A DNA stretch of 5,988 nucleotides from Holosporales bacterium (GTDB taxonomy: Bacteria; Pseudomonadota; Alphaproteobacteria; Caedimonadales; UBA9215). Below, piece after piece: positions 1 to 5,967 of this stretch (within the stretch, counting starts at the first letter, position 1; each line of letters starts with the position of its first letter). The translations under genes and the position numbers were made by a program. The notes beneath the pieces are model-generated. The model worked only from the letters and a program-made list of their open reading frames with translations, did not search any database and was not told the DNA's origin. The stretch spans positions 1 through 5,988 of the forward strand of contig DOCA01000150.1 of assembly GCA_003503995.1 (NCBI GenBank), written 5' to 3'.

Positions 1-1
1 A

Positions 2-985
2 GTAGATCTCATTGAAAAACCTCTTGGGGTAAAGGACCGCCGCGAGTCAAAGAACATTGTTGTTTTAGGACGTAATATGATGAATATTTATGGAAATCAG
101 GGAACCTTCGACGCCTTTCTAAAAGCGCGTGAGCCTTTTTTGGCAGGAGCAGCAAAAGATAATCCTGACCGCTATGTTAGCCAACGCCATGAAATTTCTA
201 TGGAATCTATGAAAGAAAATATTCTTAGAATTGGTGGAGACCCTTCAAGTATCTTTCTTACAGGGAAACTCGGTGATAAAGTCGATATCAAACGCGAGCT
301 TTATCGCTTTAGTGAGCAGTTTGTGACAAACCTAGGGTTTTATTTCGATCTTCAAACGCAAAATACAATCGATATTGTGAACGAACTGATGAAAAAAGGC
401 GTGATTTCCCAAGAGATTGGAGAAAAACTGCAAGAGTACATGAATTTTATGGTTGGGTTGCGCCTCAAACAACAACGCGTCTTGAGTTCACAGGCCCACG
501 CTGTGTATCTCAATGAAGATACTTTTCAAAAAGATCTAAAAAAACTCCAAAGCGAGCTCTCTGCTCTTAGAGGGAACCTAGCTTTCTTAGAAGAAAGTCA
601 ATCTTCCGATCAAGCTCTTAAAAATGCAAAAAAAGCCGTGATGGATAAAACCCATGAAATCGAAGAAGTTAAAAAAATGGCTCCTGGTAAGATCATCACC
701 CCAGAAGAGGTTGAGATGCTTAATACAAAATATCTTCCGTTTGCCCTAGAGCTTTTCCAACTATCAAAAGATTGGATTTCTGGAAAAGATGATGCTCTAG
801 GTGGTGCAGGCGCGGCAATTGGTATTAAGGCTCTTGAGGTAATAATTCCCTCTACCCCAAAGGGAACAACGACAGACACTCCCTCTTCCACAAAAAAACT
901 TCCTATAATAGAAGGGCCAAAGCTACCGATTCCGGGAATCGCTCCATTAGAAGATGAAAGCGCAGCAGCTGCACCAGCGGCATAA
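2..985 (+). CDS. C-terminal part of a protein with a DUF294-like helical domain, coiled coil and Pro/Ala-rich tail (5' partial)
   Basis: I cannot name this gene with certainty. The frame is open from base 2 to the TAA at 983-985 (327 codons visible), so the gene very likely begins outside the window. An ATG at 77, with AGGA at 67-70 six bases upstream, could be read as the start of a 302-residue protein. However, the 25 codons before it are stop-free and read like protein (for example KNIVVLGRN just before ATG77). Counting from ATG77, residues about 60-136 (from LTGKLGDKVDIKRELYRF to GLRLKQQ) are helical. They resemble the C-terminal substrate-binding part of DUF294/PII-uridylyltransferase-like putative nucleotidyltransferases; this is recall, not a search. 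Residues about 147-200 form a charged, probably coiled-coil stretch. Residues 255-302 are low complexity, rich in Pro, Thr and Ala, ending in an Ala/Pro run. No catalytic nucleotidyltransferase motif is visible here; it would lie upstream. No signal peptide or membrane segment is seen. Confidence 0.6.
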   Translation, partial: VDLIEKPLGVKDRRESKNIVVLGRNMMNIYGNQGTFDAFLKAREPFLAGAAKDNPDRYVSQRHEISMESMKENILRIGGDPSSIFLTGKLGDKVDIKRELYRFSEQFVTNLGFYFDLQTQNTIDIVNELMKKGVISQEIGEKLQEYMNFMVGLRLKQQRVLSSQAHAVYLNEDTFQKDLKKLQSELSALRGNLAFLEESQSSDQALKNAKKAVMDKTHEIEEVKKMAPGKIITPEEVEMLNTKYLPFALELFQLSKDWISGKDDALGGAGAAIGIKALEVIIPSTPKGTTTDTPSSTKKLPIIEGPKLPIPGIAPLEDESAAAAPAA

Positions 986-1001
986 TACTCTGATCTATAT
1001 A

Positions 1002-1025
1002 TGAGGCGTCAACGATGAAGCCTCG
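1002..1025. repeat. Short imperfect palindrome after the first gene, related to the one after fumC
   Basis: GAGGC (1003-1007) pairs with GCCTC (1020-1024), with a possible T-G closing wobble (1002/1025) and an inner TC/GA pair. The first 21 bases from 1003 match those from 5788 downstream of fumC at 17 positions without gaps, including the shared GAGGCGTCA. It lies 17 nt after the stop codon. No T-run follows on the plus strand, so it is not by itself an intrinsic terminator. It may be a fragment of a dispersed intergenic repeat. Confidence 0.35.
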
Positions 1026-1043
1026 TTAAAAAAATTAGAACAT

Positions 1044-1078
1044 AAAAAAAGCCCAGCAAATGCTGGGCTTTTGGTTTA
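1044..1078. terminator. Bidirectional intrinsic terminator between the first gene and rpsA
   Basis: The core stem is AGCCCAGC (1050-1057) with GCTGGGCT (1062-1069) and loop AAAT. Flanking A/T pairs extend it to 1047-1072, giving 11 bp. Read on the minus strand, it ends in seven consecutive T and lies about 20 nt after the rpsA stop codon, the classical form for rpsA termination. On the plus strand the tail is TTTT then GGTTT, a weaker but usable tract for the convergent upstream gene. Confidence 0.9.
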
Positions 1079-1092
1079 AGGATAAGAGAGAC

Positions 1093-3078
1093 TTATTTCT
1101 CTTCGTCTTTCGTTTTAGCAGTCGCTTTCTTAGCAGGTGCCTTTTTCTTAGCAGCTGGCTTTTCAGCAGCGTCATCATCAGAAGCAGTCGCTTTCTTAGC
1201 AGGTGCTTTTTTCTTAGCAGCTGGCTTTTCAGCAGCGTCATCATCAGAAGCAGTAGCTTTCTTAGCAGGTGCTTTTTTCTTAGCAGCTGGCTTTTCAGCA
1301 GCGTCATCATCAGAAGCAGTCGCTTTCTTAGCAGGTGCCTTTTTCTTAGCAGCTGGCTTTTCAGCAGCGTCATCAGAAACCTTCGCTTTATCAAGAGCAG
1401 CACCCAAGATATCACCAAGACTTGCACCACTATCCGCAGAACCGTAAGTTGCCATTGCTTCTTTTTCTTCAGCCACTTCACGTGCCTTAATAGAAAGAGA
1501 GATTGCACGTGTTTTCTTATCAATATTCATCACACGGGCATCAATCTTTTCACCAATAGCGAAACGATCAGGACGTTGTTCAGAACGATCACGAGCAAGA
1601 TCAGCCTTACGGATGAATCCTTTAGCATCTCCAACGGAAACTTCAAGACCAGCATCAAGGATCTTTGTGATTTCACAAGTAACCACACTTCCTTTTTTGA
1701 TGCCATCAACGGCTTCAGAGAATGGATCAGCAACAAGTTGTTTAACGCCAAGAGAGATACGCTCTTTTTCAGCATCGATCTCAAGAACTTTAACCTTGAT
1801 AGCTTCACCAACTTTATAGTCCTTAATGGCTTCGTCAGCGCTTTTCTCCCAAGAGAGATCAGACATATGAACCATACCGTCAAGATCATCATTCACTGCA
1901 ACAAACAAGCCGAATTCGGTAATGTTGCGCACAGTGCCGTCGATTTCTGCACCAGGTGCGAAATCATCAACAACTTTGGCCCAAGGATTCTCGGAACATT
2001 GCTTAAGACCAAGAGCAATACGGCGCTTAGCTGTATCGATCTCAAGGACAGAGGCTTCGATTTCTTGGCTTGTTGATAAGATTTTACCAGGATGAACGTT
2101 CTTTTTCGTCCAGCTCATTTCTGAAACGTGGATCAAACCTTCAACACCAGGTTGAATTTCAACAAAAGCACCATAGTCAGTAATGTTTGTAACCTTACCA
2201 GCAACTTTATCACCAACGTTTAGCTTCTCAATGGCTGATTGCCAAGGATCACTCTCGAGTTGTTTCATACCAAGGGAAATACGGCCTGTATCGCGATTGT
2301 AACGAATAACTTGAACGTTAATGCTTTGACCAACTTGGATCATTTCACTCGGGTGACCCAAACGCGTCCAAGACATATCTGTAATGTGCAAGAGGCCATC
2401 AACACCACCAAGGTCAACGAACGCCCCATAGTCAGTGATATTTTTAACAACACCTTCCATTTGAACGCCTTCAGCAACCTTGGCAAGAACTTCATCACGA
2501 AGACCCGCACGAGATTCTTCAAGGATTGCACGACGAGACACAACAATGTTGCCACGTGAGCGATCCATTTTCAAAATCATGAAAGGTTGTTCGATGTTCA
2601 TCAAAGACGTCACATCCTTAATCGGACGTACATCAAGTTGGCTACCAGGCAAGAAGGCTACAGCCCCCTTAAGATCAACGGTAAAGCCACCCTTAACACG
2701 ACCAAAGATCGTACCAGGTACTTGCTCTTCAGCTTTGTGGAGTTTTTCGAGGTCAATCCAAGCAGCTTCACGACGTGCTTTTTCATGGGAGAGACCGATC
2801 ATGCCGTCTTTGTCTTCCATGCGCTCGATATAAACGTCAATTTCGTCGAATTTCTTAATCTCAGGCGCTTTATCGCCGTAAGCGAATTCCTTTAAAGGAA
2901 CGCGGCCTTCAGATTTCAAGCCAACGTCAATAATGGCGCTATCGCCAATCACATTGACAACAACACCCTTAATCACGGTCCCAACAAGGTCCATAGAAGC
3001 GAGAGGTGTTTCGTTGAGGAGAGCTTCAAAGCTTTCCATAGATACGTTTTCTTCAGTTTTTTTGTTCTGTGCAGTCAT
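1093..3078 (-). CDS. rpsA: 30S ribosomal protein S1 with a repetitive Lys/Ala/Pro-rich C-terminal tail
   Basis: S1 binds mRNA on the 30S subunit and promotes translation initiation. I place the start at ATG 3078 (661 residues). An in-frame TTG at 3087 would add three residues, but the AGGA at 3094-3091 is only 3 nt from it, against 12 nt from the ATG; neither spacing is ideal. Six S1/OB-fold repeats are visible at about 30-97, 117-183, 203-272, 288-358, 375-445 and 460-531. Domains 3-5 carry the typical NITDYGAFV or NITEFGLFV strands followed by GLLH/GLIH/GMVH and a D/E-M/L-SW motif. Six-domain S1 proteins are usually about 560-570 residues in this group. Here the tail beyond domain 6 spans about 532-661 and holds four 21-22-residue repeats built on AAEKPAAKKKAPAKKATAS plus Asp, resembling histone H1-like Lys/Ala/Pro tails. 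The gene lies last in tadA-cmk-rpsA. The cmk-rpsA pair is conserved widely in proteobacteria. Identity is certain; the role of the tail is unknown. Confidence 0.97.
   Translation of the reverse strand: MTAQNKKTEENVSMESFEALLNETPLASMDLVGTVIKGVVVNVIGDSAIIDVGLKSEGRVPLKEFAYGDKAPEIKKFDEIDVYIERMEDKDGMIGLSHEKARREAAWIDLEKLHKAEEQVPGTIFGRVKGGFTVDLKGAVAFLPGSQLDVRPIKDVTSLMNIEQPFMILKMDRSRGNIVVSRRAILEESRAGLRDEVLAKVAEGVQMEGVVKNITDYGAFVDLGGVDGLLHITDMSWTRLGHPSEMIQVGQSINVQVIRYNRDTGRISLGMKQLESDPWQSAIEKLNVGDKVAGKVTNITDYGAFVEIQPGVEGLIHVSEMSWTKKNVHPGKILSTSQEIEASVLEIDTAKRRIALGLKQCSENPWAKVVDDFAPGAEIDGTVRNITEFGLFVAVNDDLDGMVHMSDLSWEKSADEAIKDYKVGEAIKVKVLEIDAEKERISLGVKQLVADPFSEAVDGIKKGSVVTCEITKILDAGLEVSVGDAKGFIRKADLARDRSEQRPDRFAIGEKIDARVMNIDKKTRAISLSIKAREVAEEKEAMATYGSADSGASLGDILGAALDKAKVSDDAAEKPAAKKKAPAKKATASDDDAAEKPAAKKKAPAKKATASDDDAAEKPAAKKKAPAKKATASDDDAAEKPAAKKKAPAKKATAKTKDEEK
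1118..1378 (-). repeat. Four-copy 66-bp in-frame tandem repeat in the 3' end of rpsA
   Basis: The copies lie at 1118-1183, 1184-1249, 1250-1315 and 1316-1378. The first three are 66 bp. The fourth (first in the protein) is 63 bp because one Asp codon is missing. Differences between copies are limited to an AAG/AAA Lys codon and a GCG/GCT Ala codon, both synonymous, plus that 3-bp indel. Each unit encodes an acidic Asp patch followed by Lys/Ala/Pro-rich sequence. Because the unit length is divisible by three and lacks stops in several frames, it generates long spurious open frames on both strands. Confidence 0.95.
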
Positions 3079-3090
3079 AATATTCAATTT

Positions 3091-3094
3091 TCCT
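3091..3094 (-). promoter_or_regulatory. Ribosome binding site of rpsA
   Basis: On the minus strand, TAAGGA ends here. AGGA is 12 nt before ATG 3078 and only 3 nt before the alternative TTG 3087. The spacing favours the ATG but is longer than the usual 5-9 nt. S1-dependent initiation on an A/U-rich leader (AAATTGAATATT) could make a strong Shine-Dalgarno unnecessary; this is inference. Confidence 0.5.
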
Positions 3095-3145
3095 TAACTC
3101 ATAGGAGATACCCAAGCAAGTCTTAGGGGTTCCGACAGTAAATCT

Positions 3146-3175
3146 TTTAAAAAATCTACCAGCGACTAAGGTCAA
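3146..3175 (-). promoter_or_regulatory. Candidate sigma-70-type promoter for rpsA, overlapping the cmk stop codon
   Basis: On the minus strand TTGACC (3175-3170, 5/6 to TTGACA) is followed after 18 nt by TTTAAA (3151-3146, 4/6 to TATAAT). The -35 box includes the TGA stop of cmk. Transcription would start near 3139 and give a leader of about 60 nt, letting rpsA be expressed beyond read-through from tadA-cmk. The -10 match is modest. Confidence 0.4.
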
Positions 3176-3816
3176 GCAAGAGCTTTGTCGATTGCCTCAG
3201 AGGCAAGAGCGACAACGTCAGCAGGACTCATATCCGACGTATCTATGATAATGGCATCTTCCGCCGCCATAAGGGGGGAATCTTGACGTTCACGATCACG
3301 GCGATCTCGTTGGATCATTTCCTGCAAAACTTCTTCGAATATAACGGGTATGCCTCTATTTTGCAACTCCTTTAAACGCCTTTTTGCGCGCTCCTCTGGG
3401 GTTGCTGTCATAAAAAACTTAAGATCGGCTTGAGGGTACACAATGGTTCCAATATCTCGACCATCTAAAACGGCTCCAACACCTTGTTTTAAGCGCTTTT
3501 CAGCAAAGTTTCTCATATAAGAAACAAGAGCCGCACGCACCTTAGGAAGCACAGCAATTTTTGAGGCTACTTGGCCATTAATCTCTGAACGCAATTCATT
3601 AATAGGCTCAAAATCTGAAGGCTCAAGATTTTTCACGATCTCAATAAGGCCCTTATTGTCATCTACAGCAACACCTTTCAGGGTTGATTTAAGAGCTGTT
3701 GCGCGAAATAAAAGGCCCGTATCAAGGAACGCAAAGCTATACTTCTCACAAAGGGCTTGGGACAAAAAGCCTTTGCCTGCGCCTGAAGGCCCATCAATTG
3801 CAATTAAAATAGACAT
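3172..3816 (-). CDS. cmk: Cytidylate kinase
   Basis: Transfers a phosphate from ATP to CMP or dCMP, giving CDP or dCDP for RNA and DNA precursor supply in the cytoplasm. The protein is 214 residues, normal for the family. The N-terminus has the P-loop GPSGAGKG (residues 9-16). DTGLLFRA (about 32-39) fits the nucleoside-monophosphate-binding segment usually seen as D-S/T-G-x-x-Y-R. DGRDIGTIVYP (about 118-128) is the hallmark Cmk motif. An Arg-rich lid region (from about 158, with RDRRDRERQDSPL) and the conserved Asp-Thr-Ser near the C-terminus follow. Oddity: the residue after the P-loop Lys-Gly is Phe17, where most relatives have Thr. The start ATG is preceded only by a weak GTGAG about 9 nt upstream. 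The gene lies 49 bp after tadA and 93 bp before the rpsA ATG on the same strand, so it is probably co-transcribed with tadA. No recognisable promoter of its own was found. Confidence 0.95.
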   Translation of the reverse strand: MSILIAIDGPSGAGKGFLSQALCEKYSFAFLDTGLLFRATALKSTLKGVAVDDNKGLIEIVKNLEPSDFEPINELRSEINGQVASKIAVLPKVRAALVSYMRNFAEKRLKQGVGAVLDGRDIGTIVYPQADLKFFMTATPEERAKRRLKELQNRGIPVIFEEVLQEMIQRDRRDRERQDSPLMAAEDAIIIDTSDMSPADVVALASEAIDKALA

Positions 3817-3865
3817 ACATACACACTCACTTTTTATTAAATTTTATGCTTTGCAAGATATCGAA

Positions 3866-4321
3866 TTATCGTAATTTTTGAAAGAAGGATTTTAATAAAG
3901 ATGTGCATTTTTCTTCTGCAATGCCGCCGTAAACTTCGGGCTTGTGATGACAGGTAGAGCGCTCAAAAATCTTTGCGCCATGTTCAACTCCGCCGCCTTT
4001 GGGGTCATAAGCCCCAAAATAGAGCCGACGAATGCGGGCATGGGCAAGGGCCTGAGCACACATAGCACAAGGCTCAAGTGTTACATAAAGATCACAGTCA
4101 ACAAGACGTACGTCCTCGAGAATCTTAGAGGCTTGACGAATAACAAGAAGTTCAGCATGAGCCGTTGGGTCTGTATCACGTTCCACCCGATTAGAAGCCG
4201 TTGCAATGATTTCTCCGTCCTTAACGATGACAGCGCCAACGGGTACATCGCCCTTTTCTCCTGCCTGAGAAGCGGCATCAAGGGCGCATAACATAGGATC
4301 TACTGGACAGGATATTTTCAT
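3866..4321 (-). CDS. tadA: tRNA-specific adenosine(34) deaminase
   Basis: Deaminates the wobble adenosine of tRNA-Arg(ACG) to inosine, allowing one tRNA to read three Arg codons; it acts as a cytoplasmic homodimer. The 151-residue protein has the complete zinc-dependent deaminase signature: H55-A-E57 (ligand and proton-shuttle Glu) and P84-C85-A-M-C88 (Cys ligands). Asn44 and the context DPTAHAE are characteristic of TadA. The C-terminal part (ARIRRLYFGAYDPKGG, then HHKPEVYGGI) also matches TadA rather than cytidine or guanine deaminases. The start is the first ATG; MKISCPVDPM fits the expected N-terminus. No clear Shine-Dalgarno is visible. It is the first gene of the tadA-cmk-rpsA run and is divergent from fumC, with only 47 bp between start codons. 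An AT-rich TATTAT (4350-4345) could serve as a -10, but no convincing -35 accompanies it. Confidence 0.94.
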   Translation of the reverse strand: MKISCPVDPMLCALDAASQAGEKGDVPVGAVIVKDGEIIATASNRVERDTDPTAHAELLVIRQASKILEDVRLVDCDLYVTLEPCAMCAQALAHARIRRLYFGAYDPKGGGVEHGAKIFERSTCHHKPEVYGGIAEEKCTSLLKSFFQKLR

Positions 4322-4332
4322 AGAGTTAGACT
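4304..4332 (+). promoter_or_regulatory. Predicted promoter of fumC, overlapping the 5' end of tadA
   Basis: TGGACA (4304-4309, 5/6 to TTGACA), a 17-nt spacer, and TAGACT (4327-4332, 4/6 to TATAAT) form a sigma-70-type promoter in ideal spacing. It predicts a start near 4339 and a leader of about 30 nt before the fumC ATG. The -35 lies within the first codons of tadA on the other strand. The -10 sits in a small dyad, TTAGACTAA. Confidence 0.5.
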
Positions 4333-4368
4333 AAACTCAATCCAATAATAAAAAAAGAGAAAATAACA

Positions 4369-5769
4369 ATGACAGCAGCAAAACGCGTAGAATCCGACTC
4401 TCTTGGCACAATCGATGTCGCCAACACCGTTTACTGGGGAGCCCAAACACAGCGCTCTCTCCAAAATTTCAAAATCGGCACAGAAACGATGCCGACTCCT
4501 GTTATCCGAGCTCTTGGCATTCAAAAACGCGCCGCTGCCGTTGTGAACAAAAATCTTAAAATGATCGAAGAAGATGTCGCTGACTTAATCATCAAAGCAG
4601 CTCAGGAAGTTGTTGATGGCAAACTAGACCCTCAATTTCCTTTGGTGGTTTGGCAAACGGGCTCTGGCACCCAAAGCAACATGAATGCCAATGAAGTTAT
4701 TTCCAACCGCGCCATCGAAATTTCTGGAGGACAACTGGGATCTAAAAGCCCTGTGCACCCCAACGACCACGTCAATCGAGGCCAGTCCTCCAATGATACG
4801 TTTCCAACGGTGATGCACATTGCGGCCGCTTGCGATATTAATCAAAAGCTTATTCCTGCCTTGCAACATCTCTTGCAAGCTCTCGAGAAAAAACAACATG
4901 ATTTTAAAGACATTGTAAAAATTGGCCGCACCCACCTTCAAGATGCAACTCCCCTCACCCTTGGCAATGTGTTCAGCAGCTATGCAACGCAAATCCGCCA
5001 AGGTATCGAACGCGTCAAAGCAACCCTCCCCAATCTCTATCAATTAGCTCAAGGAGGGACAGCTGTTGGAAGTGGTCTCAATGCCCACAAAGATTTTGCT
5101 CAGAAATTTTCAGCAGAAGTCGCGGCGCAAACAGGTCTTCCTTTCATTACGGCTCCCAATAAATTTGAAGCCCTTGCTGCTCATGATGCGCTGGTCGAGA
5201 CTTCTGGTGCTCTTAACGTACTGGCAACCTCTTGCATGAAGATCGCCAATGATATTCGCTTGCTTGGCTCAGGGCCTCGTTGTGGTATTGGCGAAATTAA
5301 CCTGCCTGCCAATGAGCCTGGCTCATCCATCATGCCTGGCAAGGTCAACCCCACCCAGTGTGAAGCTATGACAATGGTCTGCGCCCAAGTCATGGGAAAC
5401 CATGTCACTACAACTATTGCGGGCTCAAACGGCCATTATGAGCTGAATGTCTTTAAGCCCGTTATGATCTATAGTGTACTGCAGTCCGTTCGCCTTTTAA
5501 CAGATTCTGCTCAAAGCTTTACGGACAACTGTGTTGCTGGTATCGAAGCCAACAAAGGGCGCATTAGCCAACTCCTCAACGAGTCTCTCATGCTTGTAAC
5601 CGCCCTTAATCCTCATATTGGTTACGATAATGCGGGAAAGATTGCCAAAACCGCCTTCACCGATGGGACTACTCTAAAAGAAGCCGCTCTAAAACTGGGC
5701 CTTGTCACCGCTCAAGAATTCGATGAATGGGTCATACCAGAAAAGATGGTCGGCACGTTATATAGCTGA
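4369..5769 (+). CDS. fumC: Fumarate hydratase, class II (fumarase C)
   Basis: Interconverts fumarate and L-malate in the TCA cycle; a cytoplasmic homotetramer without an iron-sulfur cluster. The length of 466 residues is standard for FumC. Motifs in order: YWGAQTQRSLQNF (22-34), GSGTQSNMNANEV (98-110), HPNDHVNRGQSSNDTFPT (130-147), GRTHLQDATPLTLG (186-199) with the catalytic-site His189, and the superfamily signature GSSIMPGKVNP (318-328). Ser319 corresponds to the mobile-loop catalytic Ser318 of E. coli FumC. The QTGSGTQSN and HVNRGQS motifs favour fumarase over aspartase or argininosuccinate lyase. The start ATG is preceded by AGAG about 9-10 nt upstream. The gene is monocistronic by context: divergent from tadA, and followed by a palindromic region and a terminator. 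No missing residues or frameshift were seen. Confidence 0.97.
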   Translation: MTAAKRVESDSLGTIDVANTVYWGAQTQRSLQNFKIGTETMPTPVIRALGIQKRAAAVVNKNLKMIEEDVADLIIKAAQEVVDGKLDPQFPLVVWQTGSGTQSNMNANEVISNRAIEISGGQLGSKSPVHPNDHVNRGQSSNDTFPTVMHIAAACDINQKLIPALQHLLQALEKKQHDFKDIVKIGRTHLQDATPLTLGNVFSSYATQIRQGIERVKATLPNLYQLAQGGTAVGSGLNAHKDFAQKFSAEVAAQTGLPFITAPNKFEALAAHDALVETSGALNVLATSCMKIANDIRLLGSGPRCGIGEINLPANEPGSSIMPGKVNPTQCEAMTMVCAQVMGNHVTTTIAGSNGHYELNVFKPVMIYSVLQSVRLLTDSAQSFTDNCVAGIEANKGRISQLLNESLMLVTALNPHIGYDNAGKIAKTAFTDGTTLKEAALKLGLVTAQEFDEWVIPEKMVGTLYS

Positions 5770-5896
5770 TTAGTTTTGTGTGTACACGAGGCGTCAGCGA
5801 CAACGCCTATTCTTATAGGCACGAAGCGCAGCAACAAAGTGTAAGCGCAAAAATGATTAGCTATAGAATACATAATAAGAACTTTTACAATATCCA
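5770..5896. other. Noncoding region after fumC with a palindromic repeat element
   Basis: No credible open frame is present. The stretch from about 5785 to 5850 is rich in short inverted repeats (two overlapping hairpins at 5789-5820, then GCGC at 5827-5830 and again around 5845). The remainder to 5896 is AT-rich. It begins 18 nt after the fumC stop codon and shares a 21-nt block with the region after the first gene. Confidence 0.5.
5788..5820. repeat. Two overlapping hairpins downstream of fumC
   Basis: Hairpin A pairs AGGCGT (5789-5794) with ACGCCT (5803-5808) around an 8-nt loop. Hairpin B pairs GCCTAT (5805-5810) with ATAGGC (5815-5820) around TCTT. Bases 5805-5808 belong to both, so the two cannot form together. 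The composition suggests a dispersed intergenic palindromic element or a 3'-end stabilising structure; function is not known. Confidence 0.5.
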
Positions 5897-5930
5897 ATAA
5901 AAAACCCACGGGGGGCTCCGTGGGTTTTGA
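5897..5930. terminator. Strong intrinsic terminator downstream of fumC, probably bidirectional
   Basis: AAAACCCACGG (5901-5911) pairs perfectly with CCGTGGGTTTT (5918-5928) around a 6-nt loop (GGGGCT). On the plus strand the tail is only TTTTGA. On the minus strand the stem is followed by TTTTTTATT, a better U-tract. It therefore closes fumC and probably also a convergent minus-strand gene to the right. Confidence 0.85.
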
Positions 5931-5967
5931 AGAAAATTCTCAGAGATTATTTTTCTAAACTGCTTAA

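Noticed and set aside
1002..1034. Hairpin followed by an A-run as a terminator of the first gene
   Set aside because: The run after the stem is A on the plus strand, and on the minus strand the T-run precedes the stem. The geometry is wrong for an intrinsic terminator in either direction; the adjacent 1047-1072 hairpin fits instead.
1118..1378. Possible CRISPR-like or noncoding satellite array
   Set aside because: Units are directly adjacent with no unique spacers, a length divisible by three, and only synonymous differences in the rpsA frame, so it is a coding tandem repeat.
1035..1523. Minus-strand 162-codon frame rich in Leu/Arg/Lys repeats
   Set aside because: It is the rpsA repeat read in another frame and runs through the terminator; composition is not protein-like.
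1060..2076. Long plus-strand open frame (338 codons) antisense to rpsA
   Set aside because: It starts inside the terminator hairpin, is made of Ser/Phe/Leu/Arg-rich repeats created by the 66-bp array, and lies opposite a certain rpsA. It is a shadow of low-complexity coding sequence.
3085..3087. TTG as the rpsA start codon
   Set aside because: The AGGA would be only 3 nt away, and an in-frame ATG nine bases on gives the more usual MTAQ-type N-terminus. It remains a minor alternative.
4624..5043. Minus-strand 139-codon frame inside fumC
   Set aside because: It is fully covered by the well-supported fumC coding sequence and has no recognisable motif or start context.
5712..5909. Minus-strand 65-codon frame with a hydrophobic start
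   Set aside because: Its ATG lies in the stem of the fumC terminator, it overlaps the fumC 3' end, and it crosses the palindromic region; no ribosome binding site is seen.
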